From: Acidimicrobiales bacterium
GTDB taxonomy: Bacteria > Actinomycetota > Acidimicrobiia > Acidimicrobiales > UBA8190
Direction: 5' to 3'
Length of the DNA stretch: 64,000 bases
Assembly (NCBI GenBank): GCA_030040015.1
Contig: JASHUM010000095.1
Location: 16,197 to 80,196 of the forward strand
The translations under genes and the position numbers were made by a program. The notes under the pieces were generated by a model. That model saw only the letters and a list, made by a program, of their open reading frames with translations, was not told the origin of the DNA and did not search any database. Position 1 is the first letter of the stretch. Each line of letters starts with the position of its first letter. Shown piece by piece: positions 1-8,551 of this stretch.

Positions 1-248
1 CGGAGGTCGAGAGCGACGACCAGGGCCCCGGACCCGTCGGGAGCGGGGAGGGGGGCGGTCTCCCAGCCCCGGACGGTCAAGCGCAGGGCGGCGTGCTGAA
101 GCTGCGGCTCGGGCGGCGCCAGAGCCACGGCAAGTTTGCCCAGCAGCTGGGTGAGGGCGTGGAGGGTGTCGCACGTCTCTCGCCACGGCTCATAGGGCAG
201 GTGCGGCCAGCTGCCCGATGTCCTCGCAGGGTCCTGGGCCGGTCCCAT
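1..248 (-). CDS. DUF5996-like family protein, N-terminal part (runs off window start)
   Basis: Reverse-strand read from ATG at 248: MGPAQDPARTSGSWPHLPYEPWRETCDTLHALTQLLGKLAVALAPPEPQLQHAALRLTVRGWETAPLP... matches the WPxLPYExWRxTxxTLHxxTQxxGK pattern; open to base 1, absent from ORF track. Confidence 0.7.
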   Translation of the reverse strand, partial: MGPAQDPARTSGSWPHLPYEPWRETCDTLHALTQLLGKLAVALAPPEPQLQHAALRLTVRGWETAPLPAPDGSGALVVALDL

Positions 249-338
249 GAGGTTCGTACTTTGTCATGAACGAGCTTGCGTCTGCGCCGGTCGCAGGTCA
301 CCATCCGCCCAACCGCTGCCACCCCCGGTGGTGAGGCA

Positions 339-1295
339 ATGAACACGAACGACTCGTTGTTGCCCCAGGGGAGTGAAGAAGGAGGTCCTGTGGAGTCGAA
401 GCCCACGGTGGAAACCGCGTTCGTCCTGAGCGGAGGAGGCAACCTCGGCGCGGTGCAGGTGGGCATGCTTCGGGGGTTGCTCGAGGCGGGCATCACGCCC
501 GACGTCGTGGTGGGCACGTCGATCGGCGCGCTGAACGGCGCTTTTCTGGCCGGACACGGTGATGTGCCGGGCATGGAGGCACTGGGAGGCTTGTGGGCGT
601 CGATCCGTCGTCCCGACGTGTTCCCGGTGAGCGTGCGCTCGCTGGTGCGCGGCGTGCTCGGACATCAGCACTTCCTCTTCGACTCCCTCGGGCTTCGCAC
701 GTTGCTGACCCGGGCGGGGGTCGGCTTCGACCGGCTCGAGGATGCGCCGATCCCGCTCCGGCTGGTGGCCACCGATCTCGCCACCGGAGATCCCGTGGTG
801 TTGGAAGAGGGCGACGTGATCGGTGCCATGCTCGCCAGCTCGGCCATTCCCGGCGTGTTCCCCAGCGTGGAGCTCGATGGGAGGACGCTGGTCGACGGCG
901 GGGTCGTGGCCAACACCCCGATCCTCCAAGCCGACGCCATGGATCCCGAAGTCATCTACGTCCTGCCCACGGCTCCCGACCATCTGCCCGAGCATCCGGG
1001 TAACGCCATCGCCATGATGCAGCGGGCGATGGCCCTCTCCGCTCGTCCAGGTGAGCGCCGCGCCATCGCCGAGGTGTCCGAGCGTCGCATCGTGCGCGTC
1101 GTTCCCGTGCCCGCTCTGGCCGGGCGGCTCTCGCTGTTCGACTTCGGATTGACCCCGCAGCTCATGGACGAGGCCTACGCCATCACGAGCTCGTGGTTGG
1201 CGGGCGACGGAACGTGGAGGCCGGAGGAGCTCGAAGTGCCGTCGAGCCGCGTCGGCTGGCTCTCGTCGGGGGCGTTGGGAGGCGAATTCGCATGA
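339..1295 (+). CDS. Patatin-like phospholipase family protein
   Basis: VLSGGGNLGAVQVGMLRGLLEAG, GTSIGALNGA (GxSxG-type) and DGG motif. Confidence 0.9.
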   Translation: MNTNDSLLPQGSEEGGPVESKPTVETAFVLSGGGNLGAVQVGMLRGLLEAGITPDVVVGTSIGALNGAFLAGHGDVPGMEALGGLWASIRRPDVFPVSVRSLVRGVLGHQHFLFDSLGLRTLLTRAGVGFDRLEDAPIPLRLVATDLATGDPVVLEEGDVIGAMLASSAIPGVFPSVELDGRTLVDGGVVANTPILQADAMDPEVIYVLPTAPDHLPEHPGNAIAMMQRAMALSARPGERRAIAEVSERRIVRVVPVPALAGRLSLFDFGLTPQLMDEAYAITSSWLAGDGTWRPEELEVPSSRVGWLSSGALGGEFA

Positions 1296-2038
1296 CCGTC
1301 ACGCGCCGACCGGTGCCCGACGACCTCTTCGGCGGCCGCCTGCGGGGGGCGTACCTGATCGATCTCGAGGTGGTCGCAATCGACGACCTGGCACCACACG
1401 TGCGGGCCGTCACCGTTGGTTCCTCCGACCTTCTCGGCTTCGAGTTCTCCGCCGGGCAGGACCTCATGATCGAGTTCCCCGACGGCCGCGGCTCGGTCCG
1501 GCGCCGCTACACGATCAGGCGCGCCGACCCCGGACAGGGGACCCTGGACCTCGAGTTCGAGTTGCATCGTGCCGGTGGGGTCGCCGTGCCCTGGGCGCGG
1601 GTCGCCGCCAAGGGAATGCACCTCGACGCCATCGGCCCGCGGGGAAACATCGCCTTGCGGCCACTGGCCCGCTCACACGTCTTCGTGGCCGACGACTCCG
1701 CCATGCCGGCCGCCTTCGCCATGATCGAGGCGCTGCCGCCGCACGCCACGGCGGTCGCCTTCTTGGTCACGCCCCACGGTGAGCTGTCGCGGCCCGGCCC
1801 CGATGCCGACGGGAGCGCCGAGCTCGTCTGGGTCGACCGGTTGGAGCTTCCGGAGGCCCTGGCCAGGTTCGATCCCGGGCCCGACATGGCGGGCTACGTG
1901 AACGGTGAGCGGCGCCTGGTCGGCGAGGTCGTGGAGGTCCTCGTGGCGGCCGGGATGCAGCGTCCTTCGGTGGCGTCCAAGTCGTACTGGCGGAGCGACA
2001 AGCCCAACGCCCCGCACGGTAAACCGATCGCGGACTGA
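1292..2038 (+). CDS. Siderophore-interacting protein (FAD-binding, SIP family)
   Basis: RRRYTIRRADPGQGTLDLEFELH and C-terminal SYWRSDKPN; 4-bp overlap with upstream gene. Confidence 0.85.
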   Translation: MTVTRRPVPDDLFGGRLRGAYLIDLEVVAIDDLAPHVRAVTVGSSDLLGFEFSAGQDLMIEFPDGRGSVRRRYTIRRADPGQGTLDLEFELHRAGGVAVPWARVAAKGMHLDAIGPRGNIALRPLARSHVFVADDSAMPAAFAMIEALPPHATAVAFLVTPHGELSRPGPDADGSAELVWVDRLELPEALARFDPGPDMAGYVNGERRLVGEVVEVLVAAGMQRPSVASKSYWRSDKPNAPHGKPIAD

Positions 2039-2056
2039 GCCAACAAGATTGTCGTC

Positions 2057-2716
2057 GTGTCCCGCCTGCCCCCGGACTACGACAGTGATCCGGGCCGTTG
2101 GCGATCCCAGGACCCGGCGTGGCTTCTCGCCGGCGACGTCCACGTACCGGTCGCCGCCCGCATCGTCCGGGAGGACCTGCACCCGGTGCTTGACGTGGGT
2201 GGGGGCACAGGGGCGCTGCGCCTGTGTCTCCCCGAACCCTGGCCGACGATCGTCCTCGACGCCTCGCCCGGCCAGCTGGCCGAGGTTCCGCATCCCAAGG
2301 TCCGGGCCGACGCCTTGGCCCTGCCGGCACCGCCGTCGTCCGTCGGCGCAGTCACCATGCTGTGGATGCTGTACCACCTGTCTCGCCCTGTCGACGCCAT
2401 CGCCGAGGCCCGGCGGGTGCTTCGACCGGGCGGGCTCTTCGCCGCCAGCGCTTCGAGCCGGTTCAGCGACCCGGAGCTCGTCGACGTATACCCGCCCAGC
2501 ACGTTCGACGCCGAAGAGGCCGAATCCACGGTTCGTGAGGTCTTCGACGAGGTCGAGGTCGTGACCTGGGACGGGCCTCTCACCCGGCTCGAGGACCACG
2601 ATTCGCTGGCCGCCTACTGCCGGCTCCATCGGCTTCCTGCTGACGCGGCGACGAGGGTGGACCCGCCGGTGATCATCACCAAGCGGGGCTGCCTGGTCTA
2701 TGCGAGGAAGCGATGA
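2057..2716 (+). CDS. Class I SAM-dependent methyltransferase
   Basis: VLDVGGGTGALRLCLP, ARRVLRPGGLFAASASSR. Confidence 0.85.
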   Translation: MSRLPPDYDSDPGRWRSQDPAWLLAGDVHVPVAARIVREDLHPVLDVGGGTGALRLCLPEPWPTIVLDASPGQLAEVPHPKVRADALALPAPPSSVGAVTMLWMLYHLSRPVDAIAEARRVLRPGGLFAASASSRFSDPELVDVYPPSTFDAEEAESTVREVFDEVEVVTWDGPLTRLEDHDSLAAYCRLHRLPADAATRVDPPVIITKRGCLVYARKR

Positions 2717-3231
2717 CGGGACCCGTGATCCGTGCCGCTCGCGCCGAGGATTCACTGCTCGTGCGGGAGATCGAATTCGAAGCGCAGGAGCAGTTCCGCA
2801 CCGTGGGCCTCGACGTCGTGGCCGACGACGAGCCCCACTCGGTCGAGGTCTTGTCCGAGTACGCCGAGATCGGACAGTCGTGGGTGGCCGTTGTCGGGGA
2901 GGACCTCGTGGGATACGTCTTCGTGGATCTGGTGGACGGTGAGCCCTACGTCCATCAGATCAGCGTCCGTCCCCGGTACCAAGGGGGAGGAATCGGGCGG
3001 ATGCTGATGGGCCGGGCGGTTCGCTGGGCCCGGGACACAGGCGCGAGATCACTGTCGCTCACTACCTTCGACCATGTGCCTTGGAACCGTCCCCTCTACG
3101 AACACCTCGGCTTCTCGGTGATCCCCGACGACCAGCTCGGTTCCGGTTTGCGGCGCATCCTGGACGAGGACGCCACGCAGGGACTGTCCAATCGGGTGGC
3201 GATGCGACTGACCCTGGGAGGCCAGCCCTAA
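2713..3231 (+). CDS. GNAT family N-acetyltransferase
   Basis: ISVRPRYQGGGIGRMLMGRAVRWARDTGARSLSLTTF. Confidence 0.9.
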   Translation: MTGPVIRAARAEDSLLVREIEFEAQEQFRTVGLDVVADDEPHSVEVLSEYAEIGQSWVAVVGEDLVGYVFVDLVDGEPYVHQISVRPRYQGGGIGRMLMGRAVRWARDTGARSLSLTTFDHVPWNRPLYEHLGFSVIPDDQLGSGLRRILDEDATQGLSNRVAMRLTLGGQP

Positions 3232-3968
3232 CTCGAGAGCCGTCGGTGCAGCTCGGCGAGGGCCTTCTCCAGGGCGGCACGATCGGCTGCCTCGAAGAGC
3301 AAGGCGGCCTCCTCGGCGAGGCCGGCCTCCTCGGCGAGGCCCTTCTCGTTGAGCACCCACCGCTTGGCCGAGGCCATGCGGGCATGCGCCTCCTCGAGGA
3401 GGCCTCGCGTCCCGTTGGCCAACCCGACGGTGACGTCTCCGCGGTGGTGCACGGCGGTCTCGGCGTAGCGCACGCTCAGCAGCGCGTCCTCGTGCCAGCG
3501 CCGATATGCCTCCCGGGCCAGCGCGTCGGGGAAATCGGGGACGGGCAGGGACCCGTGCAGCACCCGGTTGAGGGCCAACTCGGCCAGGAGCACGTAGGTC
3601 GGGATGCCGGCCAGGTAGAAGGGTAGGTGCTCCTTGGCGAACCGGCCTTGGCGCGCCTCGGCGGCGTGGCGCTCGACCTCGACGAGATCGCGGTAGTGGA
3701 CGTCCACCCGGCGGCCGTCGATCGCCATCCATGCTCCGCCGTTCATCACGCCTCCGCCCCAACCTCCGACGTCGAACACCTCGCCTTCCCATCCCTTGGC
3801 CCGGATCACGTCGGGATCGAAAGACTCCCGGTAGTAGACGGCGAAGTCCCAGTCGCTGCCGGCTCTCGCCGCGCCCCGGGCCCGGGACCCTCCCAACGCG
3901 ACGGCGAGCACGCCGGGAAGGACGGCGAGCTCCTCGGCGAAGGACCTCTCGAACTCCTCGTCGTCCAC
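3228..3968 (-). CDS. Nucleotidyltransferase domain protein
   Basis: ALGGSRARGAARAGSDWDFAVYY (GS-x-DxD motif). Confidence 0.8.
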   Translation of the reverse strand: MDDEEFERSFAEELAVLPGVLAVALGGSRARGAARAGSDWDFAVYYRESFDPDVIRAKGWEGEVFDVGGWGGGVMNGGAWMAIDGRRVDVHYRDLVEVERHAAEARQGRFAKEHLPFYLAGIPTYVLLAELALNRVLHGSLPVPDFPDALAREAYRRWHEDALLSVRYAETAVHHRGDVTVGLANGTRGLLEEAHARMASAKRWVLNEKGLAEEAGLAEEAALLFEAADRAALEKALAELHRRLSS

Positions 3969-4018
3969 GGCGACCGAGCCTTGTCGAGGCGGGCTCGAGC
4001 CTCAAGCAACCGTCTCCG

Positions 4019-4918
4019 TCAGGGTTCGGCCCCGCTGGGAGCCGGGACCCCCTCGGTGACCGGGCCCCCACGCAGTGGCCGGGTGGCCAGGAACGAGCCG
4101 GTCAAGATGAGCACGAAACCGATCGCCGTCCCCGGCCCGAGGTGCTCGCCCAGCACGGTGACGCCCAGCAGCACGGCAACGGCGGGATTCACGTAGGTGA
4201 TCACCGTGGCACGCATGGCGCCCACCTCGCCAATGAGGGCGAAGAACGCCAAGAAGGCGAGCACCGTGCACACCACGGTCAGCCCCACCATCGACGCCAC
4301 GACCTCCCCCGACAGGTTCCGAGTGGGGAGGACGAAGGCGACGACGGGTGCATAGACGAGGGCGCACAGCGCCAGGGAGGCAGCCACGACACTGATGCCG
4401 GGGAGCTCCGACAGGTACCGAGCCAGGATCCACGGGCCGATGGCGTAGCCCACGACCACCACGACCATCGACGCAGCCGCTACGGCGCTCGACCCCCGCA
4501 CGTCGACGCCCACCAGGGCAGCCACGCCGGCCATCCCCAGCGCCAGGCCGCTCACACGCCTCCGGTCCAGGCGGTCGGTCCCGGTGAGCCGGGCCAGCAC
4601 CGCTCCGGCGATGGGCACGGCCGCCACCAGAAGCCCTGCCAGCGAGCTGGTCAGGTGCTCCTCGGCGCTGAACAGGAGCAGCCAGGGCACGCCGATCTCC
4701 ACGCAGGTGAAGGCGACGACCGGCTTCCAGTGACGCAGCACGGGAGCGAGGGCGCCGCGCCGTGCGGCAAACGGGGCCAGGAGCGCCGCGCCTCCCGCCG
4801 TGCGCACGAACACGAGCAGGGCCGGGCTCACCTCGCGCACCGACACCCGGATGAGCAGGTAGGGGAGGCCCCACATCACCCCCAGGGCCACGAACAGCGC
4901 CCAGCCCCGACGCGTCAT
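4019..4918 (-). CDS. EamA/DMT family transporter
   Basis: Multiple TM segments, WGLPYLLIRVSVRE start, LGEHLGPGTAIGFVLILTGSF. Confidence 0.85.
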   Translation of the reverse strand: MTRRGWALFVALGVMWGLPYLLIRVSVREVSPALLVFVRTAGGAALLAPFAARRGALAPVLRHWKPVVAFTCVEIGVPWLLLFSAEEHLTSSLAGLLVAAVPIAGAVLARLTGTDRLDRRRVSGLALGMAGVAALVGVDVRGSSAVAAASMVVVVVGYAIGPWILARYLSELPGISVVAASLALCALVYAPVVAFVLPTRNLSGEVVASMVGLTVVCTVLAFLAFFALIGEVGAMRATVITYVNPAVAVLLGVTVLGEHLGPGTAIGFVLILTGSFLATRPLRGGPVTEGVPAPSGAEP

Positions 4919-4962
4919 GTCCCCATGCTGTCGCAGCCCGGGAGGCGCGACGCTCGCCTGAG

Positions 4963-6477
4963 TCAGCTCCCCGAAAGGGCGGCGTGGATCATGGTGGCCA
5001 TGACCGGGCCGGCCTCGGCGGCGCCGGTGCCGGACACGGGCTGGTCGAGCAGCTCGACGGCGATGGCCACCTTGGGGGCGGACGCCGGGGCGAAGGCGAT
5101 CATCCAGTCGTTGGTGGCGATGTACTGCCCGGCCGCGTTCTGGACCTGGGCGGTGCCGGTCTTGGCCGCCACGTCCTCGGAGCTGGGGAAGATCCCCGCT
5201 GCCGTGCCGTACTCGGCCACGTCCTCCATGAGCTTGGTGATGGCCGAGGACGTCTGGGGGGTCATGGGCGTCAGCCAGACACTGGGCTTGTAGGCCTTCA
5301 CCAGCTGTCCCTGCTCGTCACGGATCTGGGACATGACGTGCGGGGTCATGACCTTGCCCCCGTCGGCCACGGCTCCGGCCACCATGGCCATCTGGAGCGG
5401 CGTCGCCTTGGTGCAGTACTGGCCGATGGACGAGAAGGCGAGGAAGACCTGCGCGTTCTGATAGCAGTCGGGCTGCAGGAATTGCGACACCTCGTTGGGG
5501 GAGGGGGGCAGGTCGATGGGGGGCTGCTGGTTGAAACCGAACTCGTCTGCCTCTGCCAGCATGTTGACCGCCCCGACCTTGGTCCCGAGAAGGGCGTAGC
5601 CGGTGTCGCACGAGGGCGGAAGCATCTCGGCGATGGTCCCACCGCAACCGGCGTCGCCGTAGTTGCACAGCGGCGTGCTCTGTCCCTTGAACGTCCCGGG
5701 AGGGATGCACGTGTAGTAGGGCATGGGCGTGTCGACCAGCTGCGGCGCCTTCTCGTAGGCGGCTGTGGTGGTGACGATCTTGAACGATGAGCCGGGGAAG
5801 GCGATGTCCTGGTAGGCGAGGGAGATGAAGGGCTCGTGGCCCTCGCTGTCGGGGGTGAAGTTGTACGCCTTCCACGCCGACTCCTCGGTCGAGAGGGTCT
5901 GCGACGCCAGCGGGGTGGGATCGAAGGACGGGTTGGAGTACATGGCCAGCACTGCTCCCGTGGTGGGGTTCATGACGACCACCGAGCCGTCCCGGCCGGC
6001 CAGGGCGTCGCGGGCGTCGGTCTGCAAGGTGTCGGACAACGACAGGATGACGGTGTCGGTCTCCTTGGTCGTGGTGAGCAGGTCCGAGAGGGTGCTGACC
6101 GGTGCGTTGTGCACGGTCAGATACGAGTTGTAGCTCGACTCGACCCCGTAGAGCCCGTAGGTGTAGGAGTCCACTCCGGTGATCTGACCGAAGAGGGAGC
6201 CGGTGGGGTACCGACGTTGATACGAGTACGTGCTCCCTGCCGGTGCCTTGACCGAGTCGGCCAGGATCGTCCCGTCCGAAGTGGTGATGGTCCCCCTCGA
6301 CTCGTCGTAACGCGCCGCGATGACAGCCGGGTTCGAAGGGGAGTTGGCGTACTTGTTGGCCTGGACGATCTGCAGATTGTTGAGCTGCACGAACACGGCC
6401 ACGAAGCACAGCAGGATGAAGACGCCCAGCCACCGGATCCGCCTCGGGAGGCGCGAGGCGGCCGGATCAGGAGGCAA
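4963..6477 (-). CDS. Penicillin-binding protein 2 (transpeptidase, FtsI/PbpA-like)
   Basis: GSSFKI (SxxK), FSSIGQ...ATPLQMAM, AAKTGTAQV (KTG). Confidence 0.9.
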   Translation of the reverse strand: MPPDPAASRLPRRIRWLGVFILLCFVAVFVQLNNLQIVQANKYANSPSNPAVIAARYDESRGTITTSDGTILADSVKAPAGSTYSYQRRYPTGSLFGQITGVDSYTYGLYGVESSYNSYLTVHNAPVSTLSDLLTTTKETDTVILSLSDTLQTDARDALAGRDGSVVVMNPTTGAVLAMYSNPSFDPTPLASQTLSTEESAWKAYNFTPDSEGHEPFISLAYQDIAFPGSSFKIVTTTAAYEKAPQLVDTPMPYYTCIPPGTFKGQSTPLCNYGDAGCGGTIAEMLPPSCDTGYALLGTKVGAVNMLAEADEFGFNQQPPIDLPPSPNEVSQFLQPDCYQNAQVFLAFSSIGQYCTKATPLQMAMVAGAVADGGKVMTPHVMSQIRDEQGQLVKAYKPSVWLTPMTPQTSSAITKLMEDVAEYGTAAGIFPSSEDVAAKTGTAQVQNAAGQYIATNDWMIAFAPASAPKVAIAVELLDQPVSGTGAAEAGPVMATMIHAALSGS

Positions 6478-6895
6478 GGTGGACGATGTCGCCGATCAGG
6501 AGCCCCAGCACCATGGCCATGACCACGGCGTAGACGAAGGTCACCCGCCACCGCCACGGGTGATCGGCGGCCCAGAACCGGCGCACGGCCACGACGTCGA
6601 AGCACAGGGCCACGACGGCGATGGGCACCCCCACCACCGGCCCCACCCGAGCCGCCGCCCCCAGCGCCGGGGTGACGATGGGCAGCACGACGTAGCCGAG
6701 GATGCAGCGGAGCCCGGAGAGGACCATGGACACGTTGAACAGCCGATGCGCCGAGCGGTCCGCCTCCTGGTGGGGGCCCGTCGAGGGTTCGGGGACGACG
6801 AGCAACCGGCGGACCACCGGCTCGGCTCGCTGGCGGCGGGTGGGCAGTGGGGCCACCGGCACGGCGGTCTCCAAGGAGGCGGCGCTCTCCGACAT
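6467..6895 (-). CDS. Hypothetical membrane protein
   Basis: ORF from MSESAASLET with several hydrophobic segments; overlaps start of PBP gene. Confidence 0.65.
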   Translation of the reverse strand: MSESAASLETAVPVAPLPTRRQRAEPVVRRLLVVPEPSTGPHQEADRSAHRLFNVSMVLSGLRCILGYVVLPIVTPALGAAARVGPVVGVPIAVVALCFDVVAVRRFWAADHPWRWRVTFVYAVVMAMVLGLLIGDIVHLAS

Positions 6896-6987
6896 CGGGC
6901 CCAACCCTATTGATCCCGGTGCCCGGGGACGAGTCGGCCCCGCCTCACGACCCGGGCCCGACGGTGACGGTCCTGGCCACGCCGGTC

Positions 6988-7356
6988 TCAGCGCCAGCCG
7001 ACGACGAGCCCGGCTCCGGCGGCGGCCAGGCAGCCCAACACGTTGGCGGCCAGCTGGGCCAGTGCCGTGCGCGCCGCCCCTTCTTCGGCCAGCCGCACCG
7101 TTTCCCACGAGACGGTGCTCCACGTGGTGAGGGCACCGCAGAACCCAGCGCCCACGACGACCTGCACGTCGCGGGCCGACGCCTCATGGACGGCCACCCC
7201 CGTCACGACCCCGAGCACGAACGAGCCAACCAGGTTCACGACCACGGTCCCGAAGGGGAAGAAGCCGGACGTGCGGTCCTGGATCAGGCCGTCGAGGAGG
7301 TAGCGGCTGACCGCCCCCACCGCGCCGGCCACGCCTACCGCGAGAGCGACGACCAT
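6988..7356 (-). CDS. crcB: Fluoride channel CrcB/Fluc (full-length, 4 TM)
   Basis: VAGAVGAVSRYLLDGL, FPFGTVVVNLVGSFVLG, GFCGALTTWSTVSWETV, C-terminal TM4. Confidence 0.88.
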   Translation of the reverse strand: MVVALAVGVAGAVGAVSRYLLDGLIQDRTSGFFPFGTVVVNLVGSFVLGVVTGVAVHEASARDVQVVVGAGFCGALTTWSTVSWETVRLAEEGAARTALAQLAANVLGCLAAAGAGLVVGWR

Positions 7357-7784
7357 CTGGCCGTCCTGACGGAGTCGGCATCGGTGGCCAACGACGACAT
7401 GGTCGTCCACGACCCGAGGAAGCCCACGCACAAGAACGTGCGCCATGGCGACGCTCCTCGTCCTCGTTCCAGGAGGACGGTGAGGAGGAAGCCCAGGACC
7501 AGGGCGCCCGAGGCGTTGACGGCGAAGGTGGCCCACGGAAAGCCGGTCCCGGTGACCAGGAGCGAGGTGCCGTAGCGTCCGAGCGTCCCGAGGAATCCGC
7601 CCGCGGCGATGGAGACGACGGCTCCCCGGTCCCTGGCTCGACGGAGATGAAGGGCGGGCCGGTGGGACCGACCTGGGTCAGCTGGGTCGTCGGGCCCGAG
7701 GTCGGGGTCGATGGGGAGGCGCCGGTCGGGATGCTCCCGGACAGGGTGACGCGGGCTCAGCGAAGGGCGCGGGCCTGATGCCAT
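7335..7784 (-). CDS. crcB: CrcB/Fluc-like protein, apparently lacking TM4
   Basis: GGFLGTLGRYGTSLL, FPWATFAVNASGALVLGFL, FLCVGFLGSWTTMSS then stop after LATDADSVRTARWSSLSR. Confidence 0.8.
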   Translation of the reverse strand: MASGPRPSLSPRHPVREHPDRRLPIDPDLGPDDPADPGRSHRPALHLRRARDRGAVVSIAAGGFLGTLGRYGTSLLVTGTGFPWATFAVNASGALVLGFLLTVLLERGRGASPWRTFLCVGFLGSWTTMSSLATDADSVRTARWSSLSR

Positions 7785-7811
7785 GTCTGCTCCTGGAGAT
7801 TCGTCTTCCGT

Positions 7812-7868
7812 GGGCAGACGCCATCAGCCGCTTCGGGCGTGCAAAAGGGGGCGCCATCCGCAACAGCC
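7812..7868 (-). ncRNA. Fluoride riboswitch (crcB motif)
   Basis: Minus-strand GCGGAUGGCGCCCCCUUUUGCACGCCCGAAGCGGCUGAUGGCGUCUGCC resembles the crcB-motif signature (GAUGGCGnCCCC...GCC..GGCUGAUGGCgcCUGC); P1 GGCGCC/GGCGUC; lies 28 nt upstream of the crcB ATG with AGGAG RBS between. Confidence 0.85.
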
Positions 7869-7907
7869 ATCCTAACGGTCGATCGGGGCCGTGGGCCATC
7901 CTGGGGT

Positions 7908-8309
7908 ATGGCAGGAACGCGGCGCCGGGTGGGCGTGGGGACCGCGGTCGCCGCCGTCGCCGCCGGGTACTGCGCCCTGGCCTCCTTCGCGCCACCGTTC
8001 ACCGCGGCGGCGGACACCGTGACCGCGGTGGCGTTCTTCGGCCTCGCCGTCCTCGCTGCCCACACCGTCGTGGCAAGGAGGCAGCCGCCTGCGGTCCCGG
8101 CGCCGGCTCGCTCGACGTTTCGGCCATGGGTGGCGTCGATCGGCGCAGCCTGCGCGCTGGAGCTCGTCACGTACTTCGCCGGCTTCTCCGACCGACACGC
8201 CTTTCCCACCCTCAGCTCGATCAGCGACCTCGCCTTCCACTACCAGGCGTTGAAGGGCGCCGCGTTCGCCCTGTGGCTCGCCCTCGGGTGGGGAATGTTC
8301 CGCCGATGA
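7908..8309 (+). CDS. Hypothetical membrane protein
   Basis: MAGTRRRVGVGTAVAAVAAGYCALASF...; start at 7908 preferred because the longer ORF overlaps the riboswitch. Confidence 0.65.
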   Translation: MAGTRRRVGVGTAVAAVAAGYCALASFAPPFTAAADTVTAVAFFGLAVLAAHTVVARRQPPAVPAPARSTFRPWVASIGAACALELVTYFAGFSDRHAFPTLSSISDLAFHYQALKGAAFALWLALGWGMFRR

Positions 8310-8518
8310 CGCGCGACGTGGTCTTCGGGTTGTGGGCGGCGGCGGCGGCGGGGCTGGTCTGTTGTGAGCTGTCCGCTCGATGGACCCGCCCCGGGCACCG
8401 CGGGCCGGTCGTCGCCACGGCGGCGGAGCTCCTCAGCCGGGCGTCGGCCTCGACCTGGCGTCTGGTCGGGCTCTTCGTCGTCTGGATGTGGCTGGGCTGG
8501 CACCTCTTCGCCCGCTAG
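8306..8518 (+). CDS. Small membrane protein, DUF6186-like
   Basis: 70-aa ORF MTRDVVFGLWAAAAAGLVCCELSAR...FVVWMWLGWHLFAR; 4-bp overlap with upstream gene. Confidence 0.7.
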   Translation: MTRDVVFGLWAAAAAGLVCCELSARWTRPGHRGPVVATAAELLSRASASTWRLVGLFVVWMWLGWHLFAR

Positions 8519-8551
8519 GGCCCGGTGCTCGGTCCGCGCCGCGGCGACGGG

